Origin: Alteromonas aestuariivivens
Lineage (GTDB): Bacteria; Pseudomonadota; Gammaproteobacteria; Enterobacterales; Alteromonadaceae
DNA: 64,000 bases
NCBI RefSeq assembly: GCF_003367475.1
Contig: NZ_QRHA01000004.1
Span: forward strand, 248,001-312,000
Direction of reading: 5' to 3'
Of the stretch, positions 1 to 9,452 are shown piece after piece; position 1 is the stretch's first letter; every line of letters begins with the position of its first letter. The notes under the pieces were generated by a model. That model made no database searches and was not told the origin of the DNA. It saw only the letters and a list, made by a program, of their open reading frames with translations. The translations under genes and the position numbers were made by a program.

Positions 1-1098
1 ACCTGGCCCTGAGTCCTCCACGTCAAGAACTACCTCCCCAGTATGCTTACGTATCGATACCCTCAGCAGCGCCGCTTCAGGAGAATACGCAATGGCATTG
101 GCCAACAGGTTCTGGATCAGGGTGTACAGCACAAATTCATTGCTGATTATCGTAACCGCGTCACCGTGCAGCTCAATCTGTTGCTGCTTGCTCTCTATCT
201 TACTGTACAAGTCAGTAATGACCTGCTGAGCCACCTGGTAAAGATTGGTGTCAACACGCTGGGACTGAAACATCTCCGGGCTGGTGCGGCTGAGCAACAG
301 AATTTGATTGACCACGTGAATCATTCGATTTGTGTCCTGCTGCAATGACGCCAGTTTATCCTGTTTGTCACCGAGCTCCTGAGCCAGATTGTGCAGGTTG
401 ATTTTCATTACGCTTAAGGGCGTGCGTAACTCGTGCGCGGCATTGGATGCAAACTGCTGTTCCCGTTCAAAAGCATCGTGCAACCGGCCGAACATTGAGT
501 TGAGGGTGGTGACCACCGGCTGCAGCTCCTGTGGAACCTTGGCCAGGCTGATTTGAGACAAATCTTTCCCCTTGCGCCCGGACAACTGTGCAGACAGCCG
601 CTTTAACGGGCTAAGCCCCCAGGACACAGCCCAGAACACGACAAATGCCAGCACAGGAACGCTGAGAACGGCGGGCATTACCGACGATACCGTCATCGAT
701 TCGGTCAGTTCGAAGCGATTCTGCAGCGGTTGCGCCACCATGATCCAAATTCCCTGCGGACCGATATGCCTTACGTGGGTACGCCAGCGTGTGTTATCAA
801 AATTGCGGTCCGAATATTCTTCTACCTGCGGAGCCATGGGAGTGAGTGGTGCGTTGGCCGAACGCTCCAGCAAAGTGTCGTTCTGCCATATCTGAAAAGC
901 GATGTCTGTGGTTCGAATACGCTCGCTTTGTATGTGATGGCTGCTGGCAACGGTTTGCAGCACACTTTCCAATTCACGGTCGAGCAACTCAGAAGAGACA
1001 TTCATGGTTGCCCGATAACCGTGAATGGCGGCCGCAAAAATGATCACCACCAGCGAGCAGATCAGTAACAGGGTAAGGTAACGGCGCATTGATGCCAT
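1..1098 (-). CDS. Sensor histidine kinase, QseC/PmrB type (3' end outside window)
   Basis: Inner-membrane sensor kinase of a two-component system; the frame is open from the ATG at 1098 to the window edge (366 codons), so the C-terminal end of the ATPase domain is missing. Seen: a first hydrophobic segment at about residues 8-27, a periplasmic stretch of about 110 residues, a second membrane segment near 140-160 and a HAMP-like linker. The phospho-acceptor H-box reads AAHELRTP with His about residue 222. The visible part ends in the ATP-binding motif DVEDSGPG. It begins 4 bp after the stop of the response-regulator gene, so the pair is one operon. An alternative ATG lies at 1089. The signal sensed cannot be read from the sequence. 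Confidence 0.9.
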   Translation of the reverse strand, partial: MASMRRYLTLLLICSLVVIIFAAAIHGYRATMNVSSELLDRELESVLQTVASSHHIQSERIRTTDIAFQIWQNDTLLERSANAPLTPMAPQVEEYSDRNFDNTRWRTHVRHIGPQGIWIMVAQPLQNRFELTESMTVSSVMPAVLSVPVLAFVVFWAVSWGLSPLKRLSAQLSGRKGKDLSQISLAKVPQELQPVVTTLNSMFGRLHDAFEREQQFASNAAHELRTPLSVMKINLHNLAQELGDKQDKLASLQQDTNRMIHVVNQILLLSRTSPEMFQSQRVDTNLYQVAQQVITDLYSKIESKQQQIELHGDAVTIISNEFVLYTLIQNLLANAIAYSPEAALLRVSIRKHTGEVVLDVEDSGPG

Positions 1099-1102
1099 AA
1101 AA

Positions 1103-1771
1103 TCAATGAGTTACCTTATTTGGAATGCAATATCCCACCCCGCGCACCGTTTTAATAAACCCTTCCGGCAATTTCTTGCGCAGATGATGAATGTGCACTT
1201 CAATGGCGTTACTGGCAATTTCCTCACCCCATTCGTACAGACGTGATTCCAATTGCTGTTTGGACTGAATGCGGCCGGCATTTTCCATCAATACTTTGAG
1301 CAGCATTAGTTCACGGCGGGGCAATTCGACGGGCGTACCTTCCATTGCCAGTTCGTATGTCTGGGTATTCAGCGAAACACGGCTAATTTCAATCAGTGCA
1401 CTGTTGGCAGTTCCCAACCGCCGCTCCATCGCCCTGAGTCTGGCCAGCAGTTCGTCCATCTCAAACGGTTTGGGTAAATAATCATCCGCCCCGGCGTCAA
1501 GACCGAGTATTTTGTCGGTAACTTTGTCCCGCGCTGTAAGAATAAGCACAGGCATGGCTGGAAAACGGCGTCGTAATTGCTTCAGTACTTCCAGACCATC
1601 CATATCCGGTAACCCCAAATCCAGAATCACCATATCTGTCTGTTTGGCCTGGAGCGCATTCAATGCAACCTGGCCGCGATAAACACAGTCCACCACATAG
1701 CGGGCATTGCGCAGTGACCTGGCCAATGCATCCGATAATGGCGCGTCATCTTCTACCAGCAGTACACGCAT
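1103..1771 (-). CDS. OmpR-family response regulator, QseB/PmrA type
   Basis: DNA-binding response regulator of 222 residues, a normal length for the OmpR/PhoB family. The N-terminal receiver domain (about 1-115) shows the acidic pocket VEDD, the phosphorylated Asp at residue 51 in VILDLGLPDMDG, the conserved Thr in LTARD and the Lys in LPKPF. A winged-helix DNA-binding domain (about 125-218) ends with the family signature HIHHLRKKLP and VRGVGY. It is followed 4 bp later by its kinase gene. A CTTAA direct repeat 50-65 bp upstream matches the spacing of PmrA/QseB boxes, which suggests autoregulation. The assignment to QseB rather than another member of the subfamily is not certain. Confidence 0.94.
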   Translation of the reverse strand: MRVLLVEDDAPLSDALARSLRNARYVVDCVYRGQVALNALQAKQTDMVILDLGLPDMDGLEVLKQLRRRFPAMPVLILTARDKVTDKILGLDAGADDYLPKPFEMDELLARLRAMERRLGTANSALIEISRVSLNTQTYELAMEGTPVELPRRELMLLKVLMENAGRIQSKQQLESRLYEWGEEIASNAIEVHIHHLRKKLPEGFIKTVRGVGYCIPNKVTH

Positions 1772-1820
1772 TCAAGGTTCCCGAACGATATTACCTGTAA
1801 GGTCAGCCTAACCCACATTA

Positions 1821-1836
1821 CTTAAATTATCCTTAA
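1821..1836 (+). promoter_or_regulatory. CTTAA direct repeat, PmrA/QseB-type box
   Basis: CTTAA at 1821-1825 and again at 1832-1836, start-to-start distance 11 bp, which is the one-turn spacing of PmrA-type response-regulator sites. It lies 50 bp upstream of the response-regulator start, in the gap shared with the ATPase gene at 2164. Binding by this regulator is an inference. Confidence 0.5.
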
Positions 1837-1973
1837 CTATAATAAAGCTAACCGCACCCGCTTAGTAATTTCCATCCCATACTTTGTTGCACCATACGTT
1901 TGTTATATAGTCATAAAAAGTAAAAGTGCTAGACTATCTTTGAATACAAACAGTACGATAGCTTAGAAATCAA

Positions 1974-2059
1974 GGTGCTGAGGAGCGCAGGATCGGCAGG
2001 CTGGAAAGCCCGAAGACTTCTCGGACACCAACACTCAGTAAATCACGGAACGTGTTTTT
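1974..2059 (+). ncRNA. Candidate structured leader RNA with terminator-like hairpin
   Basis: In the 392-bp gap before the GAF-ATPase gene. Outer stem: 1974-1982 (GGTGCTGAG) pairs with 2020-2029 (CTCGGACACC), leaving one bulged A. Inside it, TCGG (1993-1996) pairs with CCGA (2010-2013) around GCT-GGAA-AGC, which has a GNRA tetraloop. Downstream, CACG-GAA-CGTG (2044-2054) is followed by five T, extended by an AAA/TTT pairing across a T-T mismatch. An aptamer-like fold followed by a terminator-like hairpin is the usual layout of a riboswitch, but I do not recognise a known class. No promoter was fixed. Confidence 0.35.
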
Positions 2060-2163
2060 CTGTACAGGTGCACCCCAGCGCACGGTGCTTCATACTGTCA
2101 GGCAAATAACCGGGCAACCAACCTTCCTGATTTACAAGGATAATCACAATATAGAAGTAACTT

Positions 2164-4386
2164 ATGCTAGGCACCTCCGGACACCAACAGGCTCTCGACC
2201 AAATTTCATCGCTACTGCGTAGCCATTCCTCATTAATGGACGCCTACCAGAGTCTTGAGCCCATGATCCTGAAATTGTTTGGGGCTGGCCGCATGAGTAT
2301 CTTTCAGCGCCGACGTCAGCATCAGGACCTGGTTGCACGTTTCAAAACGGGCAAGGAAACCCTGGAAATCAAGGTGCCTATCAGCCCCATGTCCATCGCT
2401 GGTTATGTTGCCCTCTCGCAATTGCCATTGATGATTGCCGACCCCTACGACGCCGCCGAACTGCAGCAAATTCACCCGCGCCTTCGCTTTGCCGATAAAT
2501 TCGACAAAACCAGCGACTTTAAAACTGACAGTATTCTGTGCTTGCCTATTCTGAATGCCGGCGTGATGATGGGGGTGATGCAAATCATCAACAAACAGAA
2601 TGGCAAGTTTGATGACCAGGACCTGGAACTGGCTAAAGAGCTGACCGCCATTCTGGGCAACAAGTTCCGCTATGAACTTGGCGGCACCAATGGCCCGTTT
2701 GACTTGCTGGTGCATCAACAGGCCGTTACCGAAAAAGCCCTTAAAGATGTAATCGACACCTCCCAGGATCACCGTCATGCGGTGCAGCGCATGATTTCCG
2801 AATTGCGTTTATCGGAAGAACTGATCGGTAACTCATTGTCGATTCATTACCAGGTACCGTTTGTTCCTTTTCTACCTGACAAATACCACTTGTACCAGAG
2901 TGACAGCCGTCTCAACCTGTCCTATCTGAAACGCAACTTTGTGGCGGTGCTGGCTGATGTGCGGGACAAGCCCATCGTGCTTATGGCTGAGCCAAACAAC
3001 GCGGCGCTGCTGATGGAAATTGAGAGCGCACTTGGCATTGACAGCTACGACATTGCCGTGGGTTTACCCAATCAAATCATGCAATACCTCGGCGGCGGTG
3101 GTGGTGGCGCTGCGCCAGGTGAGATGAGCGAGATTCTGGATGAAATTGGTTCATCCGTTGAAGAAAGCGAAGACCAGGTAGACGAACTGTCTGACGATGC
3201 CCCGGCAGTTGTGCGTTTGGTAAGCCGAATTCTGCACGATGCCAAGCGCCTGAATGCATCTGATATTCACATCGACCCGGAAAAAAGCGGCCCAACACGG
3301 GTTCGTATGCGGGTTGACGGCGTATGCCGCGATATGAACCAGATCCCGCAGTCACACCACAGCGCAGTAATTGCCCGTATCAAAATTATGTCCAACCTCA
3401 ACATTGCTGAAAAGCGGGTGCCGCAGGACGGCAAACTGGCATTCAAAATGTCGGGGCAGACGGTAGAAGTGCGGGTTGCGACCATTCCCACCGTAGCCGG
3501 TGAAGGAGTGGTCATGCGTATTTTGGCTGCCGGTGGTGCCATGCCAATTGAGAAGATGAACATGTCACTGGCCAACATGGAGCGACTGGAAGGCATGATC
3601 CAAAAACCCCACGGCATTTTGCTGGTTGTGGGGCCAACCGGTTCTGGTAAAACCACTACTCTGCACGCCATTCTTGGTTACCTGAACACGCCGGAGAAAA
3701 AAATCTGGACCGCCGAGGACCCGGTGGAAATTACCCAGCCTGGTCTTCAGCAGGTGCAGGTGAGCCCGAAAATTGGTTTTACGTTTGCCAATGCGCTGCG
3801 GGCATTTTTGCGGGCTGACCCGGACATCATCCTGATTGGTGAGATGCGGGACAAAGAAACCGCCCACGCCGGTATTGAGGCGTCACTGACCGGTCACTTG
3901 GTATTATCTACACTGCACACCAACTCCGCTCCGGAAACCATTACCCGTCTGCTGGATTTGGGGCTCGACCCGGTCAACTTCTCCGACGCCTGTGTGGGCA
4001 TTCTGGCTCAACGTTTGATTCGAACCCTGTGCGGAAAGTGCAAAGAGAAATATCAGGCCAGCGACGACGAGATTGCCTTTATTGAGCGCCAGTACGGCCA
4101 CGAGTTTGTCGGTGAACTCAAACTCAGCAAACCGTTGCAGCTGTATCGGGCCAAAGGGTGCGATGAATGTGGTGATACCGGTTACCGTGGCCGAACCGGC
4201 GTACATGAACTATTGGGTATGACACCGGCGCTGCGTTCGATGGTTTATAAAGAAGCCAGCGTGGCCGACATGAAGGAACAGGCCATGAACGACGGTATGC
4301 GCACCCTGGTTCAGGACGCCATTTATAAAGTGTTGAAAGGCGACACCGATCTGGCACAGGTGCAGATTGTCGGGGGTGGGGACTGA
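2164..4386 (+). CDS. GAF-domain GspE/PilB-type secretion ATPase
   Basis: Cytoplasmic hexameric ATPase of the type II secretion / type IV pilus family, 740 residues. An N-terminal GAF domain (about 15-170, with the typical ILCLPILNAGVMMGVMQIIN core) replaces the usual MshEN/GspE N-domain. A polar segment holds a six-glycine run (about 310-315) and an acidic stretch. The ATPase core begins near 350. Seen: Walker A GPTGSGKTTT at about 490, Walker B DPDIILIGEMRD at about 553, and a zinc-binding pair CGKC (about 623) and CDEC (about 666) as in GspE/PilB. No pilus or secretion genes lie nearby, so it is an orphan. The GAF domain suggests control by a small molecule. The ribosome site before the ATG is weak; the start is kept because the GAF domain begins soon after it. 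Confidence 0.88.
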   Translation: MLGTSGHQQALDQISSLLRSHSSLMDAYQSLEPMILKLFGAGRMSIFQRRRQHQDLVARFKTGKETLEIKVPISPMSIAGYVALSQLPLMIADPYDAAELQQIHPRLRFADKFDKTSDFKTDSILCLPILNAGVMMGVMQIINKQNGKFDDQDLELAKELTAILGNKFRYELGGTNGPFDLLVHQQAVTEKALKDVIDTSQDHRHAVQRMISELRLSEELIGNSLSIHYQVPFVPFLPDKYHLYQSDSRLNLSYLKRNFVAVLADVRDKPIVLMAEPNNAALLMEIESALGIDSYDIAVGLPNQIMQYLGGGGGGAAPGEMSEILDEIGSSVEESEDQVDELSDDAPAVVRLVSRILHDAKRLNASDIHIDPEKSGPTRVRMRVDGVCRDMNQIPQSHHSAVIARIKIMSNLNIAEKRVPQDGKLAFKMSGQTVEVRVATIPTVAGEGVVMRILAAGGAMPIEKMNMSLANMERLEGMIQKPHGILLVVGPTGSGKTTTLHAILGYLNTPEKKIWTAEDPVEITQPGLQQVQVSPKIGFTFANALRAFLRADPDIILIGEMRDKETAHAGIEASLTGHLVLSTLHTNSAPETITRLLDLGLDPVNFSDACVGILAQRLIRTLCGKCKEKYQASDDEIAFIERQYGHEFVGELKLSKPLQLYRAKGCDECGDTGYRGRTGVHELLGMTPALRSMVYKEASVADMKEQAMNDGMRTLVQDAIYKVLKGDTDLAQVQIVGGGD

Positions 4387-4408
4387 TAAGCCCCCTTTAT
4401 AGCTGTGC

Positions 4409-5158
4409 TTACGGCTTAACCAGTTTTACTTTTTCAAATACCGAAGCATCCAGGTAGCCCAGATTTTTATCACCATTCACCGGGGTGATTTCCCATGAAC
4501 CCATGAAGTGCTCACGCTGCGGGCTGCCATCGTTATCGCAATAGGCCAGCATAAATCCAATAACCTTGTCAGCGCTTAAAGTTACCGGCTGACCGGGCTC
4601 TGTGTGCGTATAGGTATCAGGATAAACCCGTACCGCCACTTCCCAGGTGATGGTGTAAGGCGCAACCTCAGAACGGGTCCAAACGCTGTCTACATGGTCA
4701 TTGTGCAGGACTACTTCATCGCCGGTAAACCCGCGATCGGCATTATTGCCATCCAGCGCTATGTGGTAGGCGAATGCGTTATTGCTGAAACGATGGGGAC
4801 CACCCGAAGCATCCTCATCCACAAAAATTTCCAGCGTATCATCATCCCAGTAATGATCCCGTGGGTCAGGATGCGTATCGATCAGCACGTCATCAATGAT
4901 TTCCACCAGCAGGTACAGTTGCTGTTCATCCCACATCAGCTTGAAGCGGGCTGAAAAATCCTCCGGTGCAGGTACGGTACCAACCATATGTTTGTCCAGT
5001 GGTCGCCACCGGGACTGCTGCCAGGCAGGGTCGCTTCCATCACCGTCAACCGCTATTGGCTGGGTGGCGTACTTTACTGGCTCCAGTGTACTCGCTGTGG
5101 CTGCCTCCACTGAAAACAGCAAAATTGCTGCCATGAATGAAAACTGAAATCTGTTCAC
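4409..5158 (-). CDS. Secreted CBM9-family sugar-binding protein
   Basis: Predicted exported carbohydrate-binding protein of 249 residues. A signal peptide (about 1-23, ending ATAS) is followed by one domain of the CBM9 / sugar-binding fold: VDGDGSDPAW at the start, LYLLVEIIDD, then DDTLEIFVD and the C-terminal IGFMLAYCDND. CBM9 modules in other proteins bind cellulose, xylan or reducing ends of sugars; this one stands alone with no catalytic domain. It lies 115 bp downstream of, and on the same strand as, the hybrid regulator gene, so it may be a target or a read-through partner of it. It converges with the ATPase gene across a 22-bp gap. Confidence 0.8.
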   Translation of the reverse strand: MNRFQFSFMAAILLFSVEAATASTLEPVKYATQPIAVDGDGSDPAWQQSRWRPLDKHMVGTVPAPEDFSARFKLMWDEQQLYLLVEIIDDVLIDTHPDPRDHYWDDDTLEIFVDEDASGGPHRFSNNAFAYHIALDGNNADRGFTGDEVVLHNDHVDSVWTRSEVAPYTITWEVAVRVYPDTYTHTEPGQPVTLSADKVIGFMLAYCDNDGSPQREHFMGSWEITPVNGDKNLGYLDASVFEKVKLVKP

Positions 5159-5273
5159 CTGTTGCGCACCCGTTTAATCGCTTTATTTTCTGGAATCCGA
5201 TACTAGTTCAGTTACTGCGGGTGGTAAACAGGCAAAGCAGCAGAATGCTTAACGCGGCCGTTACGATTTTTCA

Positions 5274-8200
5274 TCACAATGGTTGCAGATTTTCTTCCTG
5301 CTGAGCGGCGTACCGGGCCTGATACTGACTCGGGGTAACGCCATAAACCTCCCGAAAACAGGTGCTGAAGTAGGAATGGTTGGCAAACCCTACTTCAAAC
5401 GCCACCTGGGTAATTTGCCCTCCTTTTCTCAATAGGGGCTTTGACTTATGCAAACGGAACCGTTTTAAATATTCAGCAAAATTGTAGTCAAACAACACCG
5501 AGAGTTTGCGGTTGAGCTGACGCTCGCTGACCGCCAGCGCCGATGCGGCTATTGCCCGGCTAAAGGCCTCATCAGCATAGTGCTCTTCAAGCAACTGAAC
5601 AAATTTGACATAGAAGGCCTGTTCCTTATCGTTACCGAATTCGGCAGTATCACCCAATTCAACAACCGGCACCTTGCCGGTTTTAACTTCCCCATTCTGA
5701 GCCATAAGTTTTTTTCTTATCTGCAACAGGTTCTCAATTCTTAAGGTCAGTTCCAGTGGCCGCACAGGCTTGGTGAGACAACAGTCTATGTTTGCCCGCA
5801 GACTCTCCACTTGCGTAGTCTGATTGGTCAGTGCGGTCAGCATAATAATGGGGACATGGGATAAAACCGGGTCCTTGCGGATTCGTGTTGCCAGTTCAAT
5901 GCCATTCATTTGCGGCATCTTGCAATCCGTGAGGATCAGGTCCGGGCGCAGGACACCGGCCACTTCCAGCGCCTGCACGCCGTTGCGGGCAACCGCACAC
6001 CGATAGGCCTTCTGCAAAATGGCTTTTAGGTAATCCCTCATTTCATCGTTATCTTCCACAATCAGGATGACTGGCTTCGAAATAGGGCCTTCTGCATCAG
6101 GATGCACCCGGGCAATATTTTCCTGCCCTCCTTCAGAAGGAGCGTTCGGTAGCATGCGGGCATACTTATGTGAATTGAAATCAAACATGGGTAAATTGAC
6201 ACAGAAGCAGCTGCCTTTACCCACTTCACTTTCAACTGAAATCCAGCCTCCATTTGCCATAACCAACTCTTTTACCAGCGCCAATCCTACCCCGGAGCCT
6301 TGTTCGTCTGCCGTATTATCCAGCCTGGTGAAGCGTTTAAAAATTACCGCCAGCTGTTCCGGACTCATCCCCTTGCCGGTATCCCGTATGCGCATGGTCA
6401 AATGAAGCTGATGACACTCCGCAGTGATTTGAATGGTGCCGCCATTGGGCGTGTACTTCACCGCATTGGAAAAAAGATTTGTGATGATCTTTTCAAGACT
6501 GTCGACCAGAAGTCGGATTGGCCCACTGCCGTTCAATTTGAATTCAACGGTATGATTCTTGAAATCAGCCAGCGGCTTAATTTCATTTATGATCTGCGGC
6601 AGTGACTGTTCTACCGTATAAATTTGCCGGGGCTGAAGCCGAATGGATTCAAACCGCTCAATTTCCATTAGCTGATCAACCAGCCCCTCCAGGCGTTCGA
6701 CATTTCGCCTTATGATCTGAAAGCGGTTCGGGTTGTCGGGGCTGTTGGGTTCATCCTGAATTTGCTGTAACGGACCGGTAACCAAAGTCAGGGGCGTTCG
6801 CAATTCATGGGAAACATTGGTAAACAGCCGTTGTTTATGCTCCAGCAACCGCTTGATGGATGCGTGACTCTCCTCAAGGGCCTTTTGCTTGTCATTAACC
6901 AGCCCATCAAGCTGGATGTCGCGCAGCGCTGCCTCATACCGATAACGCCGATAGGCAAACCAGGCGGTCAGCAGGGCGAACAACACATAAACGGCCATGG
7001 CGGGCCAGCTCAGCCAAAACGGTGCTCCTATCCGGATTGGAACCGTGACTATGGGCTGTTCAGACTTGCTGATCGGGTCCAGAACCCTGGCCTGAAATCG
7101 ATAGGAACCATGCCCCATGGGGGGGAAGCCTACCGTTAATGAGGCACCTGAAAATCGGGTCCACTCCTGCTCTATTCCCAGCATCCGGTATTCTATCTGT
7201 TGCCCGGAATGATAAAGAAAATCCGTAAGTGTTATTTGAAAAGAAAGGGAATTATCACCGTGTGCCAGTTCAATTTCAGGTACGTCTGACATTACCGATG
7301 AATAAATTAACTCACGGCCACCTTTGTCACTTGAGACATCGGTTCTATGACCTAACCGAACATCTATCCGGCTGATGCGTTTTGCTCGCAGTTCCAGATA
7401 TCGGTGAACGTCACTGGCAGAAAACAGATAACGCATCCGATCCCCCAAGACCAACATCTGATCGCCAACTGGAATTACACCATTCAATTCAAAGTCAGTA
7501 TCGAGCACTCCTGTCAGCTGGTTGAGCGGATAAGCCGCCTGCACTGACGGCTCAAACACAAACAACCCACGATTTGTTGCCAGCCACAAATGGTCTTTGA
7601 AGTCCCGGGCAGCAAACCTGACATAACGTGACCCACCGGTGATTGAAGGGTCGAGAAACTGGAGTTGCAGGTCCTGTTCTTCGAAATACGCAAGCCCTTT
7701 TCCCGAAGTGCATACCCAGATTTTATTCTGTGCTTCGAGCAGACAGTTCACTGCTGTTGTTCTTAAACGCTCATCATCCACCGTATTCCAGGAAAATTTT
7801 GAACGCTGAACATGCAATCGGCCAAAAGCATCGACGACATACAATTCCCTGCCACTGCTATAGAGTGCATGGATAACGTCAGCGGGTGCCGCAAACTGGT
7901 CAGCTTGCTCTCCCTCTCCACTGATTACATGGAAATCTTTGCCATCATAAACAAGTATATTGCCCTGTTCGTAACGCATGGCAAAGCTGTGTGGGGAGGA
8001 GCAATAGGGCAGCAAGCGGCGTTGCGCAGGTTCTGGTAGCGAAAAGGTATACTCGAGATCACGCTGACATTTGGCGTTTATTGCAGCTGGCAATTCCGTG
8101 ACTGGTGTTCTGGACTCTATAGCTCCGGACTCCTGGTTCATACGGTAAAGCAGGTGTTCAGAAACCACCGTTATGGTGTCATCTGCAGCGCGCAAAACCG

Positions 8201-9269
8201 AGAGTACCTTATCGGTAAAATACTCCCTGTTTTCAGTTATATAATTAAAACTTTCTGCCAGCGCCGGAACCGTAACCAAACCCGGCAGAGGGGCATAAAA
8301 AAGCAGTTCCTGATGCGCCGTTTCACCAAGTGCCATCACCATCTGGGTATCGGTTCGCGGAATGATCGGGTAAAGCCAGGCCGGCTCCTTGAGTGAATTT
8401 GTTGTTGTATCCAGCCGGAAAAGACTACCCGCTGCAACCCATAGTGAGCCACTGCGATCCACTATCATCCGGTGTACACCTTGCTGAAAAACTGCAGCAT
8501 CCTCAAACGGAAAAAATCTGGACAGTCCGGATTGGCGTTCATACCGATAAACCCCGGTATCTCCGCCAAGGTAAATTGTGTCTCCCGAGCTCACCAGCGA
8601 GGACAGTCGTGACAGTTTGGAAAAGTGGGTCTCCGAATCCAGCGCACGGACATTTCCCTTCTGGAGGTTAAAAATGATCAGCTGCTGGTTTTGAACAAAT
8701 GCCAGTTCATTTTCAGACACGGCCTCGATCTGCGACAAGTGCGCAATCGGATTGTCAGAGATTTGCGTGTAGACCCGCTCAACCTTTTGCTCAGAGGGGT
8801 TGTAGAGAATCAGCCCGGTTCCAAAAGAGATGACCAGCCGGTTTCCCACCATGGCGAGCGCCACGGCATAATGGATGTAGGGATGCGCTATATCAGCTCT
8901 GAGAATCTCAGAGGTATGGTTGGGAAGAACAAAAACACCACCGCCAAATTCTGCAATCCAAAGATTACCGTCCTGATCGGATCGCAGAGAGGAAATATAC
9001 CCCTGTCCTAATGGGCTGTTTGCATGGTCAAAAACACGGATGGTTGCACCGGTAATTTGAAACAGGCCATTTTCGGCACCCAGAAATACGGTGTCTCCCA
9101 CGGTCTCAATGTCTCTGACAATGCCCGTAGGGTGGCCTCCCACCATTGTTTTACCAGTGGCCGGAAAATTCTGTGATGCGCACCATGGAACCGCACTTAA
9201 CCACACAATCAAGGCACACACCAGATGCGATGTAAGCCCCGTATACCGTGTCATTTGTCTAACACACAT
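5274..9269 (-). CDS. Hybrid two-component system regulator (propeller-kinase-receiver-AraC)
   Basis: One-piece signalling protein of 1331 residues. In order: a signal sequence/anchor near the start; a periplasmic beta-propeller region (about 35-690, with repeats such as SDQDGNLWIAEFGGG and DRSGSLWVAA); a Y_Y_Y domain (about 700-770); a membrane segment before residue 800; a histidine kinase with His about 821 in NVSHELRTP and G-boxes RDTGKGM and GSGVGLALV; a receiver domain with Asp about 1115 in LTDCKMPQMNG; and a C-terminal AraC-type HTH (about 1225-1320, ending NHSYFSTCFREVYGVTP). This is the architecture of the HTCS regulators of polysaccharide loci in Bacteroidetes. Its ligand is probably a glycan. 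The start is either 9269 or the ATG at 9254; neither has a well-spaced ribosome site. Confidence 0.92.
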   Translation of the reverse strand: MCVRQMTRYTGLTSHLVCALIVWLSAVPWCASQNFPATGKTMVGGHPTGIVRDIETVGDTVFLGAENGLFQITGATIRVFDHANSPLGQGYISSLRSDQDGNLWIAEFGGGVFVLPNHTSEILRADIAHPYIHYAVALAMVGNRLVISFGTGLILYNPSEQKVERVYTQISDNPIAHLSQIEAVSENELAFVQNQQLIIFNLQKGNVRALDSETHFSKLSRLSSLVSSGDTIYLGGDTGVYRYERQSGLSRFFPFEDAAVFQQGVHRMIVDRSGSLWVAAGSLFRLDTTTNSLKEPAWLYPIIPRTDTQMVMALGETAHQELLFYAPLPGLVTVPALAESFNYITENREYFTDKVLSVLRAADDTITVVSEHLLYRMNQESGAIESRTPVTELPAAINAKCQRDLEYTFSLPEPAQRRLLPYCSSPHSFAMRYEQGNILVYDGKDFHVISGEGEQADQFAAPADVIHALYSSGRELYVVDAFGRLHVQRSKFSWNTVDDERLRTTAVNCLLEAQNKIWVCTSGKGLAYFEEQDLQLQFLDPSITGGSRYVRFAARDFKDHLWLATNRGLFVFEPSVQAAYPLNQLTGVLDTDFELNGVIPVGDQMLVLGDRMRYLFSASDVHRYLELRAKRISRIDVRLGHRTDVSSDKGGRELIYSSVMSDVPEIELAHGDNSLSFQITLTDFLYHSGQQIEYRMLGIEQEWTRFSGASLTVGFPPMGHGSYRFQARVLDPISKSEQPIVTVPIRIGAPFWLSWPAMAVYVLFALLTAWFAYRRYRYEAALRDIQLDGLVNDKQKALEESHASIKRLLEHKQRLFTNVSHELRTPLTLVTGPLQQIQDEPNSPDNPNRFQIIRRNVERLEGLVDQLMEIERFESIRLQPRQIYTVEQSLPQIINEIKPLADFKNHTVEFKLNGSGPIRLLVDSLEKIITNLFSNAVKYTPNGGTIQITAECHQLHLTMRIRDTGKGMSPEQLAVIFKRFTRLDNTADEQGSGVGLALVKELVMANGGWISVESEVGKGSCFCVNLPMFDFNSHKYARMLPNAPSEGGQENIARVHPDAEGPISKPVILIVEDNDEMRDYLKAILQKAYRCAVARNGVQALEVAGVLRPDLILTDCKMPQMNGIELATRIRKDPVLSHVPIIMLTALTNQTTQVESLRANIDCCLTKPVRPLELTLRIENLLQIRKKLMAQNGEVKTGKVPVVELGDTAEFGNDKEQAFYVKFVQLLEEHYADEAFSRAIAASALAVSERQLNRKLSVLFDYNFAEYLKRFRLHKSKPLLRKGGQITQVAFEVGFANHSYFSTCFREVYGVTPSQYQARYAAQQEENLQPL

Positions 9270-9452
9270 TCCCTTTTTACTTCATAGCTGCAGGCATCTA
9301 TAACGCCTGTAAATCAATCCATTACACGGACAACATGGCATCCCTGGGTTGAATTTGTCAACCTGATTGTGCCGTAAATGACCAAGAACAGTAGTTACGC
9401 ACACCTACTGCGGACTGCACAATGGGTCGTCGCCCGATACGCAAAATTCTGG

